Made by a program: the position numbers and the translations under genes
Shown: positions 7,083 through 15,367 of the stretch, one piece after another
How positions within the stretch are numbered: position 1 is the first letter of the stretch
Layout: the number at the start of each line of letters is the position of its first letter
From: JAVDCA01 sp035293985
GTDB taxonomy: Bacteria; Pseudomonadota; Alphaproteobacteria; Rhizobiales; Xanthobacteraceae
Reading direction: 5' to 3'
Assembly (NCBI GenBank): GCA_035293985.1
Contig: DATGLS010000012.1
Location: forward strand, 1-64,000
DNA length: 64,000 bases
Notes under the pieces: model-generated
The model's database searches: none
Told to the model about the DNA's origin: nothing
The model's input: the letters and a program-made list of their open reading frames with translations, nothing else

Positions 7083-8705
7083 TCATACGCGGATGTCGAG
7101 ACCGCCGGTTGCGCCGTACAGGCGGCCGTAGTTGCTTGCGGTCTGGACGGGTTGCACGTCATCGGCCGGCAGCGCGATGCGCGCGGTGCGCGTCGCGCCG
7201 CCGTTCTGGAAATTCTGTTGCTGTTGCTGGCTTTGCGCGTTCGCGCCCTGGTCGCGCAGCGAGAACTGCAGGGCGTCGCTGCCGGTCTTGAGGCCGGCGT
7301 CCTGCAGCGCGCGCTGCAGCTGCGGGGCGTCGCGGCGCAGCATATCGAGCGTCGAGGAACGGTCGACGACGAGATGCGACGTGACGTTGCCCTGCTTATC
7401 GACATTGAGCTGCACGTCGATGCGGCCGAGGTCGGGCGGATCGAGCCGGATCTCGAATCGGTTCGTTCCGGCCTTGGCCTGCGCCGCGATCTCGACCGGC
7501 ACGGCCGCGAGCGGGATCGCGGCCGCCGTCGCGGCCGTGTTGGGGTTGGCCGCCGCCGCGCTGGCGACCGGGGCGCCGTTGGCGGCGCCGCCGGCCGCGG
7601 TTGCGAGCGGCTGCATCGCCGCCGCGGCGGCCTGCCCGTTGGCGGACGCCGTTGGGCCGGACTGCGCCGGCATGGCGGCGGCGAAGGTCATCGGCTGGTT
7701 CGCCTGGTTGTCGGCGGGGCCATCGGTGTGGCCGCCGCCGCTCGGCACGCTGACGTTGGGATCGGTGCTGCCGGAATGCGCGGACCCGTGCGGACCGGAC
7801 GCGGCTTGTGTCGCCGCACTGGCCGCGGCAGTCTGGATACCGGCCGCGAGCTGAGCCTGTGTCGTATCAGCGGCACTTCCGGTCGCGCCCTGCGTCGACG
7901 CGGTTGCGTCGCCGGCGGCCGTCGCGGCATTCTGCGCCGGCGGGGCGGTGGGCGTGGTCGCGGTTTTCTGCCCCGCCGCAACCTGGGCGCCGGCGGTCGC
8001 GGCCGCGCCGAGCGCCGCAATGGCATCGGTGGTCGTGGCGTTGGCGCCGGCAGTGCCGCTGCTGTCAGTCGTTGCGACGACGGGGGTCACCGGCGCAACG
8101 ACGGTCGCGATCGCGTTGACCGACAGCGCGGCCGCGGCCGCCGCATCGCTACTGGGCTTATCGCCGGGCTTGGCACTGGGATCTGGTGTGGTCGTCGGCG
8201 TCGTGGTCGTCGAGCCCGCCGCAGTCGGCGTGGTCTTGCCGGTCAGTGCCGCGGCGATCTGGGCCTCCAGCGCCGCGAGGATTGGGTCGACGGTTCCGGT
8301 CGTATCGGTGGCGTCGGCCGATGTGCCCGGTGTCGTGGAGGCGCTGTCGGACGAGCCGGTCGAGGCATTCGTCGACGTCCCGGATTGCGTGTTGGTGCTC
8401 GTGCTGCCGTTCGTCGCCGAGGCGGGCGTCGAGGAGCTCGATGAGGCGGGTGGTGTGGAAGGCGCCGACGGCGCCGATGGCGCCGACGGAGCGCTCGATG
8501 CGTTGGACACGTTCGTCGGGGCGGGTGCTTGCGCCGGGGCCTGCGGTGGCGGTGCCGGCGGGGGCGGGCTCGGCGGCGCGGCCGCGTCCATCAGCTCGGA
8601 AAACGGGGTCTGGGGCACGTTGCTCGGCACCGAAAGTGTCGGGGGCGAGAAACTCGGCGAGGGGCTCGGCGGTGGCGGCGGAGCGGGCGACGCAACGGCA
8701 GACAC
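7083..8705 (-). CDS. fliK: Flagellar hook-length control protein FliK
   Basis: FliK measures hook length and switches export specificity. This 540-aa protein has the typical build: a long, low-complexity N-terminal and central part rich in Ala, Pro, Ser, Thr and Gly (about 1-395), and a globular C-terminal Flg_hook domain (about 400-480) with the signature FEIRLDPPDLGRIDVQLNVD. After that comes a Q/N-rich tail (QSQQQQQNFQNGG). The start is a GTG with a GAGG ribosome site upstream. The Ala/Pro-rich body produces long open frames on the opposite strand, which are not genes. It lies directly upstream of flgD. Confidence 0.87.
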   Translation of the reverse strand: MSAVASPAPPPPPSPSPSFSPPTLSVPSNVPQTPFSELMDAAAPPSPPPPAPPPQAPAQAPAPTNVSNASSAPSAPSAPSAPSTPPASSSSSTPASATNGSTSTNTQSGTSTNASTGSSDSASTTPGTSADATDTTGTVDPILAALEAQIAAALTGKTTPTAAGSTTTTPTTTPDPSAKPGDKPSSDAAAAAALSVNAIATVVAPVTPVVATTDSSGTAGANATTTDAIAALGAAATAGAQVAAGQKTATTPTAPPAQNAATAAGDATASTQGATGSAADTTQAQLAAGIQTAAASAATQAASGPHGSAHSGSTDPNVSVPSGGGHTDGPADNQANQPMTFAAAMPAQSGPTASANGQAAAAAMQPLATAAGGAANGAPVASAAAANPNTAATAAAIPLAAVPVEIAAQAKAGTNRFEIRLDPPDLGRIDVQLNVDKQGNVTSHLVVDRSSTLDMLRRDAPQLQRALQDAGLKTGSDALQFSLRDQGANAQSQQQQQNFQNGGATRTARIALPADDVQPVQTASNYGRLYGATGGLDIRV

Positions 8706-9048
8706 GAAGGTTACCTCAAATCAAAGAACTGACGCCGATCAGCCTGCAATCGCCGGGCCACCATGCCATCAATGAAAAGCGGTTTTCCTTCAATAGCTTG
8801 GCGAAGGGCGCCAGCGGTATCGCGGCGCCCGGCGGCAAGGCCTTCCGATCACCCGGCAAGAAGTGCCGGGACGCGTCCGGCGGCTCCCGGACCGGCGGCT
8901 CCCGGACATTGCGCCGGCGCCGCCGCTTCCTATAGTAAGAACAATCAAAACCCGTCGATCAGCGGTCGCCGCCGGCCGGCGGCCGTGCGAACGATCATTC
9001 GGCCCGAACGGCCCAGGGAGTGTGCGGCTTGCCGGGCCGCTGTCGCCG
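8706..9048. promoter_or_regulatory. Divergent intergenic region fliK/mnmA with candidate FlbD palindrome
   Basis: This 343-bp spacer separates fliK (minus) and mnmA (plus). At 8852-8870 it carries CCCGGCA-AGAAG-TGCCGGG, a 7-bp inverted repeat resembling the palindrome upstream of fliF, so both flagellar units may share an FlbD site. A 15-bp direct repeat (CCGGCGGCTCCCGGA, twice) lies at 8877-8906. No gene is visible here; the open frame running into mnmA from 8863 lacks a good start. Confidence 0.45.
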
Positions 9049-10242
9049 ATGCGGAACAGTCTCGATCTCACCGGTGCGCCGCAGGAGACCCGCGTCGTCG
9101 TCGCCATGTCGGGCGGCGTCGATTCGTCCGTGACGGCTGCGCTGCTCAAGGCCGAGGGCTACGACGTGGTCGGCGTCACGTTGCAGCTCTACGACCACGG
9201 CGAGGCGATGCATCGCAAGGGCGCCTGTTGCGCCGGCCGCGACATCCATGATGCCCGCCGCGTCGCCGCCGATATCGGCATTCCGCACTACGTGCTCGAC
9301 TATGAGAGCCGCTTCAAGGAGGCGGTGATCGATCGCTTCGCCGAGAGCTACGCGGCGGGCGAGACGCCGGTGCCGTGCGTCGAATGCAACCAATCGATCA
9401 AGTTTCACGACCTGCTGGCGACCGCGCGCGACCTCGGCGCGCAGGCGCTCGCGACCGGCCACTATGTCGCGTCGCGCCGGCTGCCGAGCGGCGAGCGCGC
9501 GCTCTTCCGCGCCCGCGAGCCGGAGCGCGACCAGAGCTACTTCTTGTTCGCGACCACGCGCGAGCAGCTCGACTTCGTGCGTTTCCCGCTCGGCGACATG
9601 AGCAAGGCGCAGACGCGCGAGCTCGCGCGCCGCTTCGGCCTATCGGTCGCCGACAAGCACGACAGCCAGGACATCTGCTTCGTGCCGGCCGGCCGCTACA
9701 CCGACGTGATCGAGCGCCTCAAGCCGGGCGCGGCTGTGCCGGGCGACATCGTCGATCTGACCGGCCGCGCGCTCGGCCGCCATCGTGGCATCGTGCATTT
9801 CACCGTCGGCCAGCGCCGCGGCCTCGGCATTGCGGCCGGCGCGCCGCTCTACGTCGTGCGGCTCGACGCCGAACGCAACCGCGTCGTGGTCGGCCCGCGC
9901 GAGGCGTTGCGCACCATGCGCATGCGGCTGCGCGACGTGAACTGGCTCGGCGACGGCGAGATCGCGCAGGAATGCCCGGTGATGCGCCGCGAGGTCTTCG
10001 TCAAGGTGCGCTCGACTCGCCCGCCGCAGCCGGCTTGGCTCGGCATGACCGGCGACGGGGTCGAGATCGAGCTGATCGACGGCGAAGAAGGCGTCGCGCC
10101 CGGCCAGGCCTGCGTGTTCTACGATGCGCGCGACGGCCAGGCGCGCGTGCTCGGCGGCGGCTTCATCAAGAGCGTGGCCGCGCCGGTCGACGCGATGGCG
10201 GCGCGCGGCGCGCAACGAACCGCGGCGGCGGTGCGGAGTTAG
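9049..10242 (+). CDS. mnmA: tRNA-specific 2-thiouridylase MnmA
   Basis: MnmA puts the 2-thio group on U34 of tRNA-Lys, -Glu and -Gln, using ATP and a persulfide sulfur. The 397-aa protein has the PP-loop SGGVDS at 21-26, the catalytic cysteine in VECNQSIKF (Cys113), and the second, persulfide-carrying cysteine in DSQDICFVPAGRY (Cys210). The TGHYV motif and the C-terminal beta-barrel (VGPREAL onward) complete the family layout. The ATG at 9049 was chosen because homologues begin shortly before the PP-loop. An in-frame extension to 8863 is possible but is Arg/Pro-rich and unlike the family. Confidence 0.95.
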   Translation: MRNSLDLTGAPQETRVVVAMSGGVDSSVTAALLKAEGYDVVGVTLQLYDHGEAMHRKGACCAGRDIHDARRVAADIGIPHYVLDYESRFKEAVIDRFAESYAAGETPVPCVECNQSIKFHDLLATARDLGAQALATGHYVASRRLPSGERALFRAREPERDQSYFLFATTREQLDFVRFPLGDMSKAQTRELARRFGLSVADKHDSQDICFVPAGRYTDVIERLKPGAAVPGDIVDLTGRALGRHRGIVHFTVGQRRGLGIAAGAPLYVVRLDAERNRVVVGPREALRTMRMRLRDVNWLGDGEIAQECPVMRREVFVKVRSTRPPQPAWLGMTGDGVEIELIDGEEGVAPGQACVFYDARDGQARVLGGGFIKSVAAPVDAMAARGAQRTAAAVRS

Positions 10243-10288
10243 TGTCTCGAGTAAGCTGGTTGTAGCGTCGATTGCGAGCGGGGCGACC

Positions 10289-10951
10289 ATGACCGTCATT
10301 TCCGACCTCGACAAGGGGACGATCGAGAAGGCCTATGCGCGCTGGGCGCCGGTCTACGACATCGTGTTCGGCGCGGTGTTCGACCGCGGCCGTCAGGCCG
10401 CCATCCAGGCGGCCGAGCGCATCGGCGGCCGCATCCTCGAGGTCGGCGTCGGCACCGGCATCTCGCTGCCGCATTACCGGCGCGACGTGCGCCTGACCGG
10501 CGTCGACATCTCGGTGCCGATGCTCAAGAAGGCGCATGAGCGCGTGGCCGCGCATCGGCTCGGCAATGTCGAGGCGCTCGCCGTGATGGATGCAGCCTGT
10601 CTCGGACTCGCCGACGCGAGCTTCGACGTCGTCGTCGCCCAGTACGTCATCACCGCGGTGCCGCATCCGGAGGCGACGCTGGACGAGTTCGCGCGCGTCC
10701 TCAAACCGGGCGGCGAGATCGTGCTGATCAACCACATCGGCGCCGAGACCGGCCTGCGCCGTGCGTTCGAGCAGGGCTTTGCGCCGGTCGCCCGCCAACT
10801 CGGCTGGCGCCCCGAATTCCCGTGGCGGCGGCTCACCGGCTGGCTCGACCGCGCGCCCGGCATGCGCCTGATCGAGCGCCGGCCGATGCCGCCGCTCGGG
10901 CATTTTTCGCTGATCCGCTTCGGCAAGGATGCGCTCGCCGCCGCGGCGTGA
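10289..10951 (+). CDS. pmtA: Phosphatidylethanolamine N-methyltransferase (PmtA-like), copy 1
   Basis: This is a class I SAM-dependent methyltransferase (220 aa) of the short PmtA type that methylates phosphatidylethanolamine towards phosphatidylcholine. The conserved opening KAYARWAPVYDIVFGAVF, the SAM-binding motif ILEVGVGTGISL (49-60), VDISVPMLKKA, and VVVAQYVITAVPHPEATLDE are visible, ending with PPLGHFSLIRF. A close paralogue lies at 30294-30992 and shares all these motifs. The gene follows mnmA by 46 bp on the same strand. UbiE-type quinone methylation is a weaker alternative, because the opening motif is specific to the PmtA group. Confidence 0.8.
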   Translation: MTVISDLDKGTIEKAYARWAPVYDIVFGAVFDRGRQAAIQAAERIGGRILEVGVGTGISLPHYRRDVRLTGVDISVPMLKKAHERVAAHRLGNVEALAVMDAACLGLADASFDVVVAQYVITAVPHPEATLDEFARVLKPGGEIVLINHIGAETGLRRAFEQGFAPVARQLGWRPEFPWRRLTGWLDRAPGMRLIERRPMPPLGHFSLIRFGKDALAAAA

Positions 10952-10964
10952 GCTGCTCACCTAT

Positions 10965-11279
10965 CTAACTGCTCGTTTCGACCGCGCTTCCGAGCGCCTG
11001 GATCATCGGCAGGATTCGATAGTCGAAACCCAATCCGTCACGGTAGACGGGATCTCCGGCTCTGATCTCTTCGGGCGTTTGCCCGTCCGCAAGCGCGACC
11101 ACCGCGACGCCCCAAGCGCCTTTCGGATCGTTCACCGGACCGTAGAACAGGACGAGCTTCTCGCCGTTCAAGCGGCTCCAATACTCGGCGTGCCGTCCCA
11201 TGACGGCGCGCTCGGTGTCCGTCATGTCGGTCGCGAAGGTGGCGCGCGGCGGAATGAGCTGAAGAAGATAATAATGCAT
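10965..11279 (-). CDS. YCII-related domain protein
   Basis: A 104-aa protein beginning MHYYLLQLIPPR with a central HAEYWSRLNGEKLVLFYGPV and ADGQTPEEIRAGDPV, the pattern of the YCII ferredoxin-like fold (dimeric alpha-beta barrels such as YciI). No catalytic function can be assigned from sequence. It converges on pmtA copy 1 and is divergent from the SRPBCC/ECF operon. The ECF42 operon next door encodes another YCII/DGPF protein, so a connection is possible but not shown. Confidence 0.65.
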   Translation of the reverse strand: MHYYLLQLIPPRATFATDMTDTERAVMGRHAEYWSRLNGEKLVLFYGPVNDPKGAWGVAVVALADGQTPEEIRAGDPVYRDGLGFDYRILPMIQALGSAVETSS

Positions 11280-11502
11280 GCCTGTCCCGTCCCTTCAATC
11301 TGTGCTCCGCCGACCGGCGCCGCGAAGGAGCGCACATTGAAGTTGGGCGGTGCTGCAAATTCGATACTATTCCGCGAACCGACGCCAACGCATCAACGCA
11401 CCATTCGGTAAGTGGTGTCGGCTTCCATAACCGCGCGATATGACTTGGCAATTTCGATCCGGGTAGAGCCCACAGGGGGCCCACCCGGCGGGCAAAAAAA
11501 TC

Positions 11503-11529
11503 TGTCCGCCGCTGGCGTCGTGGAACGTC
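11503..11529 (+). promoter_or_regulatory. Candidate ECF42-type promoter TGTC-N19-CGTC (first)
   Basis: TGTC at 11503-11506 and CGTC at 11526-11529 are separated by exactly 19 bp, about 50 bp upstream of the first SRPBCC gene. The ECF42 group is reported to use a TGTC-containing -35 and a CG(A/T)C -10. The same spacing and a related spacer (starting CGC, then a GGCGTC) occur again at 11956-11982, and the sigma factor is encoded in the same cluster. Confidence 0.5.
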
Positions 11530-11580
11530 GAAGGATCGCAGCGTGAAGAGCACGCATGCCCAGACCAACGGAGAACCACC

Positions 11581-11937
11581 ATGCAACTCCATGCGGAGAC
11601 GATCCTCCCGGCCGCGCCCCGGCGTGTACACGACGAGCTGGCTGACCGCGGGCCGACTGACAGCGCCTCTGTCGTCGTGACCACGGACATCGACCCGATT
11701 CTCGGCGGCGCGATCCTCGGCGTCGCGCAACGCGACATGCTCGAGCCGCTCGGCGGTGATATCGAGGTGCGTGATATCGAGCTGGTGCCGGGGGAGCGCG
11801 TCGTTCAGACTTGGCGCATCTCCGACTGGGAATCGGGCGTCTATTCGCTGGTGCGGATGACGCTGATGCGCGACGGCGAGGGGACCAGGATGATCCTCGA
11901 TCGGGTCGGTCCGCTCAAGAAATTCCTCGCCGCATGA
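11581..11937 (+). CDS. SRPBCC (AHSA1-like) protein with an internal deletion
   Basis: A 118-aa START/SRPBCC-fold protein of the AHSA1 type, likely a small-ligand-binding protein in an ECF42 regulon. It aligns with the intact neighbour at 12022-12498 over ERVVQTWRISDWESGVYSLV and GEGTRMILDRVG. There it jumps straight to PLKKFLAA, whereas the neighbour has about 19 extra residues (FPPEDVDSRHGGWRRVYFD) before its PLRAHLEA. The missing part carries the terminal helix core, so the protein is probably degenerate. The Trp-rich N-terminal strand of the family is also poorly kept. A candidate ECF42 promoter precedes it. Confidence 0.6.
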   Translation: MQLHAETILPAAPRRVHDELADRGPTDSASVVVTTDIDPILGGAILGVAQRDMLEPLGGDIEVRDIELVPGERVVQTWRISDWESGVYSLVRMTLMRDGEGTRMILDRVGPLKKFLAA

Positions 11938-11955
11938 GCCGGCGCGCCAAACGGC

Positions 11956-11982
11956 TGTCCGCGGCGGCGTCCCTCGATCGTC
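11956..11982 (+). promoter_or_regulatory. Candidate ECF42-type promoter TGTC-N19-CGTC (second)
   Basis: TGTC at 11956-11959 and CGTC at 11979-11982, again separated by 19 bp, lie about 40 bp before the second SRPBCC gene. The pair repeats the arrangement at 11503-11529. This copy would drive the SRPBCC-DGPF-sigma operon, giving autoregulation. Confidence 0.5.
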
Positions 11983-12021
11983 GTTATGGCAGCCCTTCGA
12001 ACCTGAACGGAGATTTGTATC

Positions 12022-12498
12022 ATGACCAGCACGGAGACGATCACGATCACAAGCCCTGCGACTTCCTCGGGGACTTGGGTTCACCAGGAGCACGATTTCA
12101 AGGCATCCCCCGACCGCGTCTATGAGGCGCTGATGGACCAGCGGCAGTTTGCGGCCTTCAGCGGCGCATCCGCCGAGATCGATCGCACACCGGGCGGCGC
12201 CTTCAGTCTCATCCGCGGCCGCGTGACGGGCCGCAATGTCGAGCTCGTGGCGAACAAGCGCATCGTCCAGGCTTGGCGCGTGGTCCCATGGGCCGAGGGC
12301 ATCTACTCGATCGTCCGCTTCGAGCTCCTCCCGACGCACGCCGGGACGCGCCTGGTGCTGGACCACTCCGGTTTCCCGCCGGAGGACGTCGATTCTCGAC
12401 ATGGCGGCTGGCGGCGGGTCTATTTCGATCCCCTACGGGCTCATCTGGAAGCAGGAGCCGGCCCGTCTGCCACGCCGACCGAGGGAGCGGGACGATGA
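12022..12498 (+). CDS. SRPBCC (AHSA1-like) domain protein
   Basis: A 158-aa protein with the SRPBCC/AHSA1 ligand-binding fold: an opening strand (HDFKASPDRVYEALMDQRQF), the central ELVANKRIVQAWRVVPW with the family's Trp, and a C-terminal helix (GGWRRVYFDPLRAHLEA). Such proteins are frequent partners of ECF sigma factors, but the ligand is not known. The stop overlaps the next start (ATGA at 12495-12498), so it is translationally coupled to the DGPF protein. A tail rich in Gly/Ala/Pro follows the domain. Confidence 0.8.
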   Translation: MTSTETITITSPATSSGTWVHQEHDFKASPDRVYEALMDQRQFAAFSGASAEIDRTPGGAFSLIRGRVTGRNVELVANKRIVQAWRVVPWAEGIYSIVRFELLPTHAGTRLVLDHSGFPPEDVDSRHGGWRRVYFDPLRAHLEAGAGPSATPTEGAGR

Positions 12499-12848
12499 AC
12501 GACTACCTCTTGCTGTTCCGCGGCCGCAATGCGTCGCAGTCGCCTGAACAGATGCAGCGCGCGCTGGAGCGCTGGCAGGCTTGGTTTGCTGATCTCCGCG
12601 CCACCGGCCGCCTCAAGGACCGTGGACATCCGCTGGAGGACGGCCGCAAGATCGTCGGCGGCAAGCAGCGCGTGGTCACGGACGGTCCCTTCATCGAGGT
12701 CAAGGATCTCGTGAACGGCTACATCGTGATCGAGGCTGACGACATCGATGCGGCCACCGAGCTTGCGAAAGGCTGCCCGACACTCGATGCCGGAGGTTCG
12801 GTGGAGGTGCGCCCGGTTCGACCGCACGGGACCCGAGATGGCGCTTGA
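12495..12848 (+). CDS. DGPF/YCII-domain protein of the ECF42 operon
   Basis: A 117-aa YCII-fold protein with the hallmark VTDGPFIEVKDLVNGYIVIE near 60-80 that gives the DGPF family its name. Genes of this family are the conserved partner of ECF42 sigma factors; the molecular role is unsettled, and reported work does not support a classical anti-sigma function. It begins inside the stop of the SRPBCC gene and ends 11 bp inside the sigma-factor gene, so all three are co-translated. Confidence 0.85.
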   Translation: MNDYLLLFRGRNASQSPEQMQRALERWQAWFADLRATGRLKDRGHPLEDGRKIVGGKQRVVTDGPFIEVKDLVNGYIVIEADDIDAATELAKGCPTLDAGGSVEVRPVRPHGTRDGA

Positions 12849-14091
12849 CGACCATCTGTTTCGGCACGAGGCCGGCCGCATGGTCTCGGCGCTGACGCGC
12901 ATCTTCGGGGTCCACAACCTCGCCCTTGCCGAAGACGTGGTGCAGGACGCGTTCTGTCGGGCGCTCGAAGTGTGGAAGGTTCGCGGAATACCGGACAATC
13001 CCGGTGCCTGGCTGATGGCAACGGCGAAAAACCGCGCGCTCGACGTCCTGCGGCGGCAGCGCACGGTACGCACCTTCGCGCCCGAGCTCGAGTGGATGCT
13101 GCAGAACGATGCTGCGCTCGCCCCGATCGTCGACGAGCTGTTCTCGCCCAATGCGATCAACGACGACCAGCTGCGCATGATGTTCTCCTGCTGCCACCCG
13201 CGGCTGGCGGAGGAGGTGCAGGTGGCGCTGATCCTCAACATTCTGTGCGGCTTCAGCGTGGACGAGATCGCGAGCGCCTTCGTGAGCTCGCACGCGGCCA
13301 TCGAGAAGCGGATCACGCGCGGCAAGAAGACGTTGGCCGCCTCGAAGCGACTGTTCGAGGTGGCTGCGCCGGGCGATGTCTCGGCGCGGCTTCCCGCCGT
13401 GCAGCGCGCGCTCTATCTCCTGTTCAACGAGGGCTATCATGGGGCTTCCGCCGAGACGGCCGTTCGCGGCGAGCTCTGCCGCGAGGCGCTTCGGCTGGTC
13501 GCGATCGTGCTCCAGCACCCGCACGGTGCGACGCCGACCACCTACGCGCTGGCGGCTCTGATGTGCCTGCACGCTGCCCGCCTGACGGCGCGGGTCGATG
13601 CATCGGGGCAACTGAGCGCCTTGTTCGACCAGGACCGGGCGCAATGGGACCATTCGCTGATTGCCGAAGGCGCACGTCTCATGGAGCAGTCGGCGACCGG
13701 CGGCGAGCTCAGCGAATATCATCTCGAGTCGGCGATCGCCCTGATGCACGTCAGCGCAGCCGGCGGCAAGGACACGGATTGGGGCGCGATCATCGCGCTC
13801 TACGATGAGTTGATGGCGCTGCGGCCCTCCCCCGTTGTGGCGCTGAACCGCGCCATCGCGATCGCCCAGCGCGAGGGGCCCGACCGCGGGCTCGCAGAGA
13901 TCGACAAGATCGCCGATCGCAAGCGGCTCGACGCCTACCCGTTCTACCCGGCGGCGCTCGGCGAGCTCGAGCTGCGGCGCGGCAACGGCCCGATTGCGCG
14001 CGAGCATTTCCGCGCCGCCCAGCGCCTCGCGCGCAACCCCATGGAGCGCGAATTCTTCGCGCGCCGCATCGACGCCTGTCGACAGGGCTGA
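12838..14091 (+). CDS. ECF42-type sigma factor with C-terminal TPR-like extension
   Basis: This 417-aa extracytoplasmic-function sigma factor has region 2 at about 8-80 (LAEDVVQDAFCRALEVW, NPGAWLMATAKNRALDVLRR) and region 4 at about 115-175 (MMFSCCHPRLAEEVQVALIL, FSVDEIASAF). A helical extension of some 230 residues follows, with TPR-like segments such as LYDELMALRPSPVVALNRAI. This length and the fused extension are typical of ECF42, whose extension takes the place of a separate anti-sigma factor. The start ATG at 12838 overlaps the DGPF gene. The inducing signal cannot be read from the sequence. Confidence 0.88.
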   Translation: MALDDHLFRHEAGRMVSALTRIFGVHNLALAEDVVQDAFCRALEVWKVRGIPDNPGAWLMATAKNRALDVLRRQRTVRTFAPELEWMLQNDAALAPIVDELFSPNAINDDQLRMMFSCCHPRLAEEVQVALILNILCGFSVDEIASAFVSSHAAIEKRITRGKKTLAASKRLFEVAAPGDVSARLPAVQRALYLLFNEGYHGASAETAVRGELCREALRLVAIVLQHPHGATPTTYALAALMCLHAARLTARVDASGQLSALFDQDRAQWDHSLIAEGARLMEQSATGGELSEYHLESAIALMHVSAAGGKDTDWGAIIALYDELMALRPSPVVALNRAIAIAQREGPDRGLAEIDKIADRKRLDAYPFYPAALGELELRRGNGPIAREHFRAAQRLARNPMEREFFARRIDACRQG

Positions 14092-14288
14092 GCAACCTCG
14101 TCGGGTTCCCAACGATCGAATGCGCGTGGCGCCTTGCGCCGCACGTGCGCGGCACCGCGGCCGCCGCCTGACCCGAGTTCGGGCCGAGGTCAGCTTGCAA
14201 AAGATTGTCCGCGTCGGCGGCGCCCGAACGTCGAGGCGTCGCAACCGAAGCTCGGCCCGTGGTCGAGCTCGCACAGATGGAGCCAATG

Positions 14289-15035
14289 ATGAAACGCCCA
14301 TACGCTGTGACGAACAGGACAATCGGACGGACGCTCGCAGCCCTCGCGCTGACGCTGTTTGCCGCCGGAGCACGCGCGCCGGCCCAGTCGGCCTCGGAAC
14401 CACGGCAGCCGCCGCTGATGGATCGCGACACCGAGATTGCGCTTGCGCTCAGCGCCTGCCCCGCGGCCCTCGCCGAAAAGGCCGGCGTCTATGTTCTCGG
14501 CCCCGCGGGTTACGTGAGGGTTCGCGAGAGCGCGAACGGCTTCACGGCAATCGTCCAGCATTCGCTCCCCGACGCGCAGGAGCCGCAGTGCATGGACCAG
14601 GAAGGCGCGCAGACCTTCCTGCAGCGAATCCTCAAGGTGGCCGAGCTGCGCGCCAAAGGTCTTGCCCCCGACGCCATCCAGCGCGAGATCGCGGCCGCGC
14701 TGGCCAGGGGCGAGCTGCGCCCGCCGAGCCGGCCGGGCATCGACTACATGCTGTCGACCCAGAACCGCCCGCCCAACGCAAAGCGCATTCCCACGCCCTT
14801 TCCGCCGCACGTCATGTTCTACGCGCCTTACCTGACCAATGCCGACATCGGCGTCGACAAGAACAAGCTCGGCATCGACGGCAATCCGATGGGACCCGCA
14901 TTTGTCGCCGGCGAGGGGTCCCCCTTCGCGCTGATCATCGTGCCGGTCGGCGATCACGCCGGCATGGTCCACGCCATGCCGGACCTCGATGCGCCGGCGA
15001 GGCCACGGGAAGGCGGTGAAAAAACGGGGCGGTGA
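14289..15035 (+). CDS. Secreted protein of unknown function
   Basis: A 248-aa protein with a signal peptide (about residues 1-32: basic start, then TLAALALTLFAAGARAPAQS with a plausible cut before SASEP). The mature part has a region with two conserved-looking cysteines (ALSACPAAL and EPQCMDQEGA), a helical segment (QRILKVAELRAKGLAPDAIQ), and a Pro-rich stretch (NRPPNAKRIPTPFPPH). I do not recognise the family. The ATG at 14289 has GGAG 6 nt upstream; an adjacent ATG at 14286 is possible. It is probably periplasmic. Confidence 0.6.
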   Translation: MKRPYAVTNRTIGRTLAALALTLFAAGARAPAQSASEPRQPPLMDRDTEIALALSACPAALAEKAGVYVLGPAGYVRVRESANGFTAIVQHSLPDAQEPQCMDQEGAQTFLQRILKVAELRAKGLAPDAIQREIAAALARGELRPPSRPGIDYMLSTQNRPPNAKRIPTPFPPHVMFYAPYLTNADIGVDKNKLGIDGNPMGPAFVAGEGSPFALIIVPVGDHAGMVHAMPDLDAPARPREGGEKTGR

Positions 15036-15193
15036 TGGAGTACTGGTTGTTGCAGTGGCGCGGAGTCTGACTCCGACGAGAGCGGGTTCCACGCAATGGC
15101 GCGACATTCCGTACGCGCGATGTCGTGAACCCGCGACGCCCTGCGCGGCACCAATGAGCGACAGCCCAACACTTCCACGATGGAGGTCGAGGC

Positions 15194-15367
15194 ATGTTGT
15201 TCTCCTCATGGTCGCGCGCGTCGATCGGGACAGCTGCGCTTATGGCCTCCGCCATTGCATCGATTCTGGGCGGAGGTCTGCGATCCCCTGCGGTGCTGGC
15301 CGGGCCTGCGCGCGGGCTCATCCCGAACAAGCTGCCGCCCCTTGACGAACCGGAGGTGCTGCCATGA
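15194..15367 (+). CDS. Small signal-peptide-like protein
   Basis: A 57-aa open frame with a good ribosome site (GGAGG/GAGG a few nt upstream). The N-terminal half looks like a signal peptide or membrane anchor (IGTAALMASAIASILGGGL) followed by a short Pro-rich tail (LIPNKLPPLDEPEVLP). Its stop overlaps the start of the next small gene as ATGA, which argues that both are translated. Function unknown. Confidence 0.45.
   Translation: MLFSSWSRASIGTAALMASAIASILGGGLRSPAVLAGPARGLIPNKLPPLDEPEVLP

Noticed and set aside
8863..9048. Extending mnmA upstream to 8863
   Set aside because: The extra 62 residues are Arg/Pro-rich, lack a ribosome site and precede the usual MnmA start.
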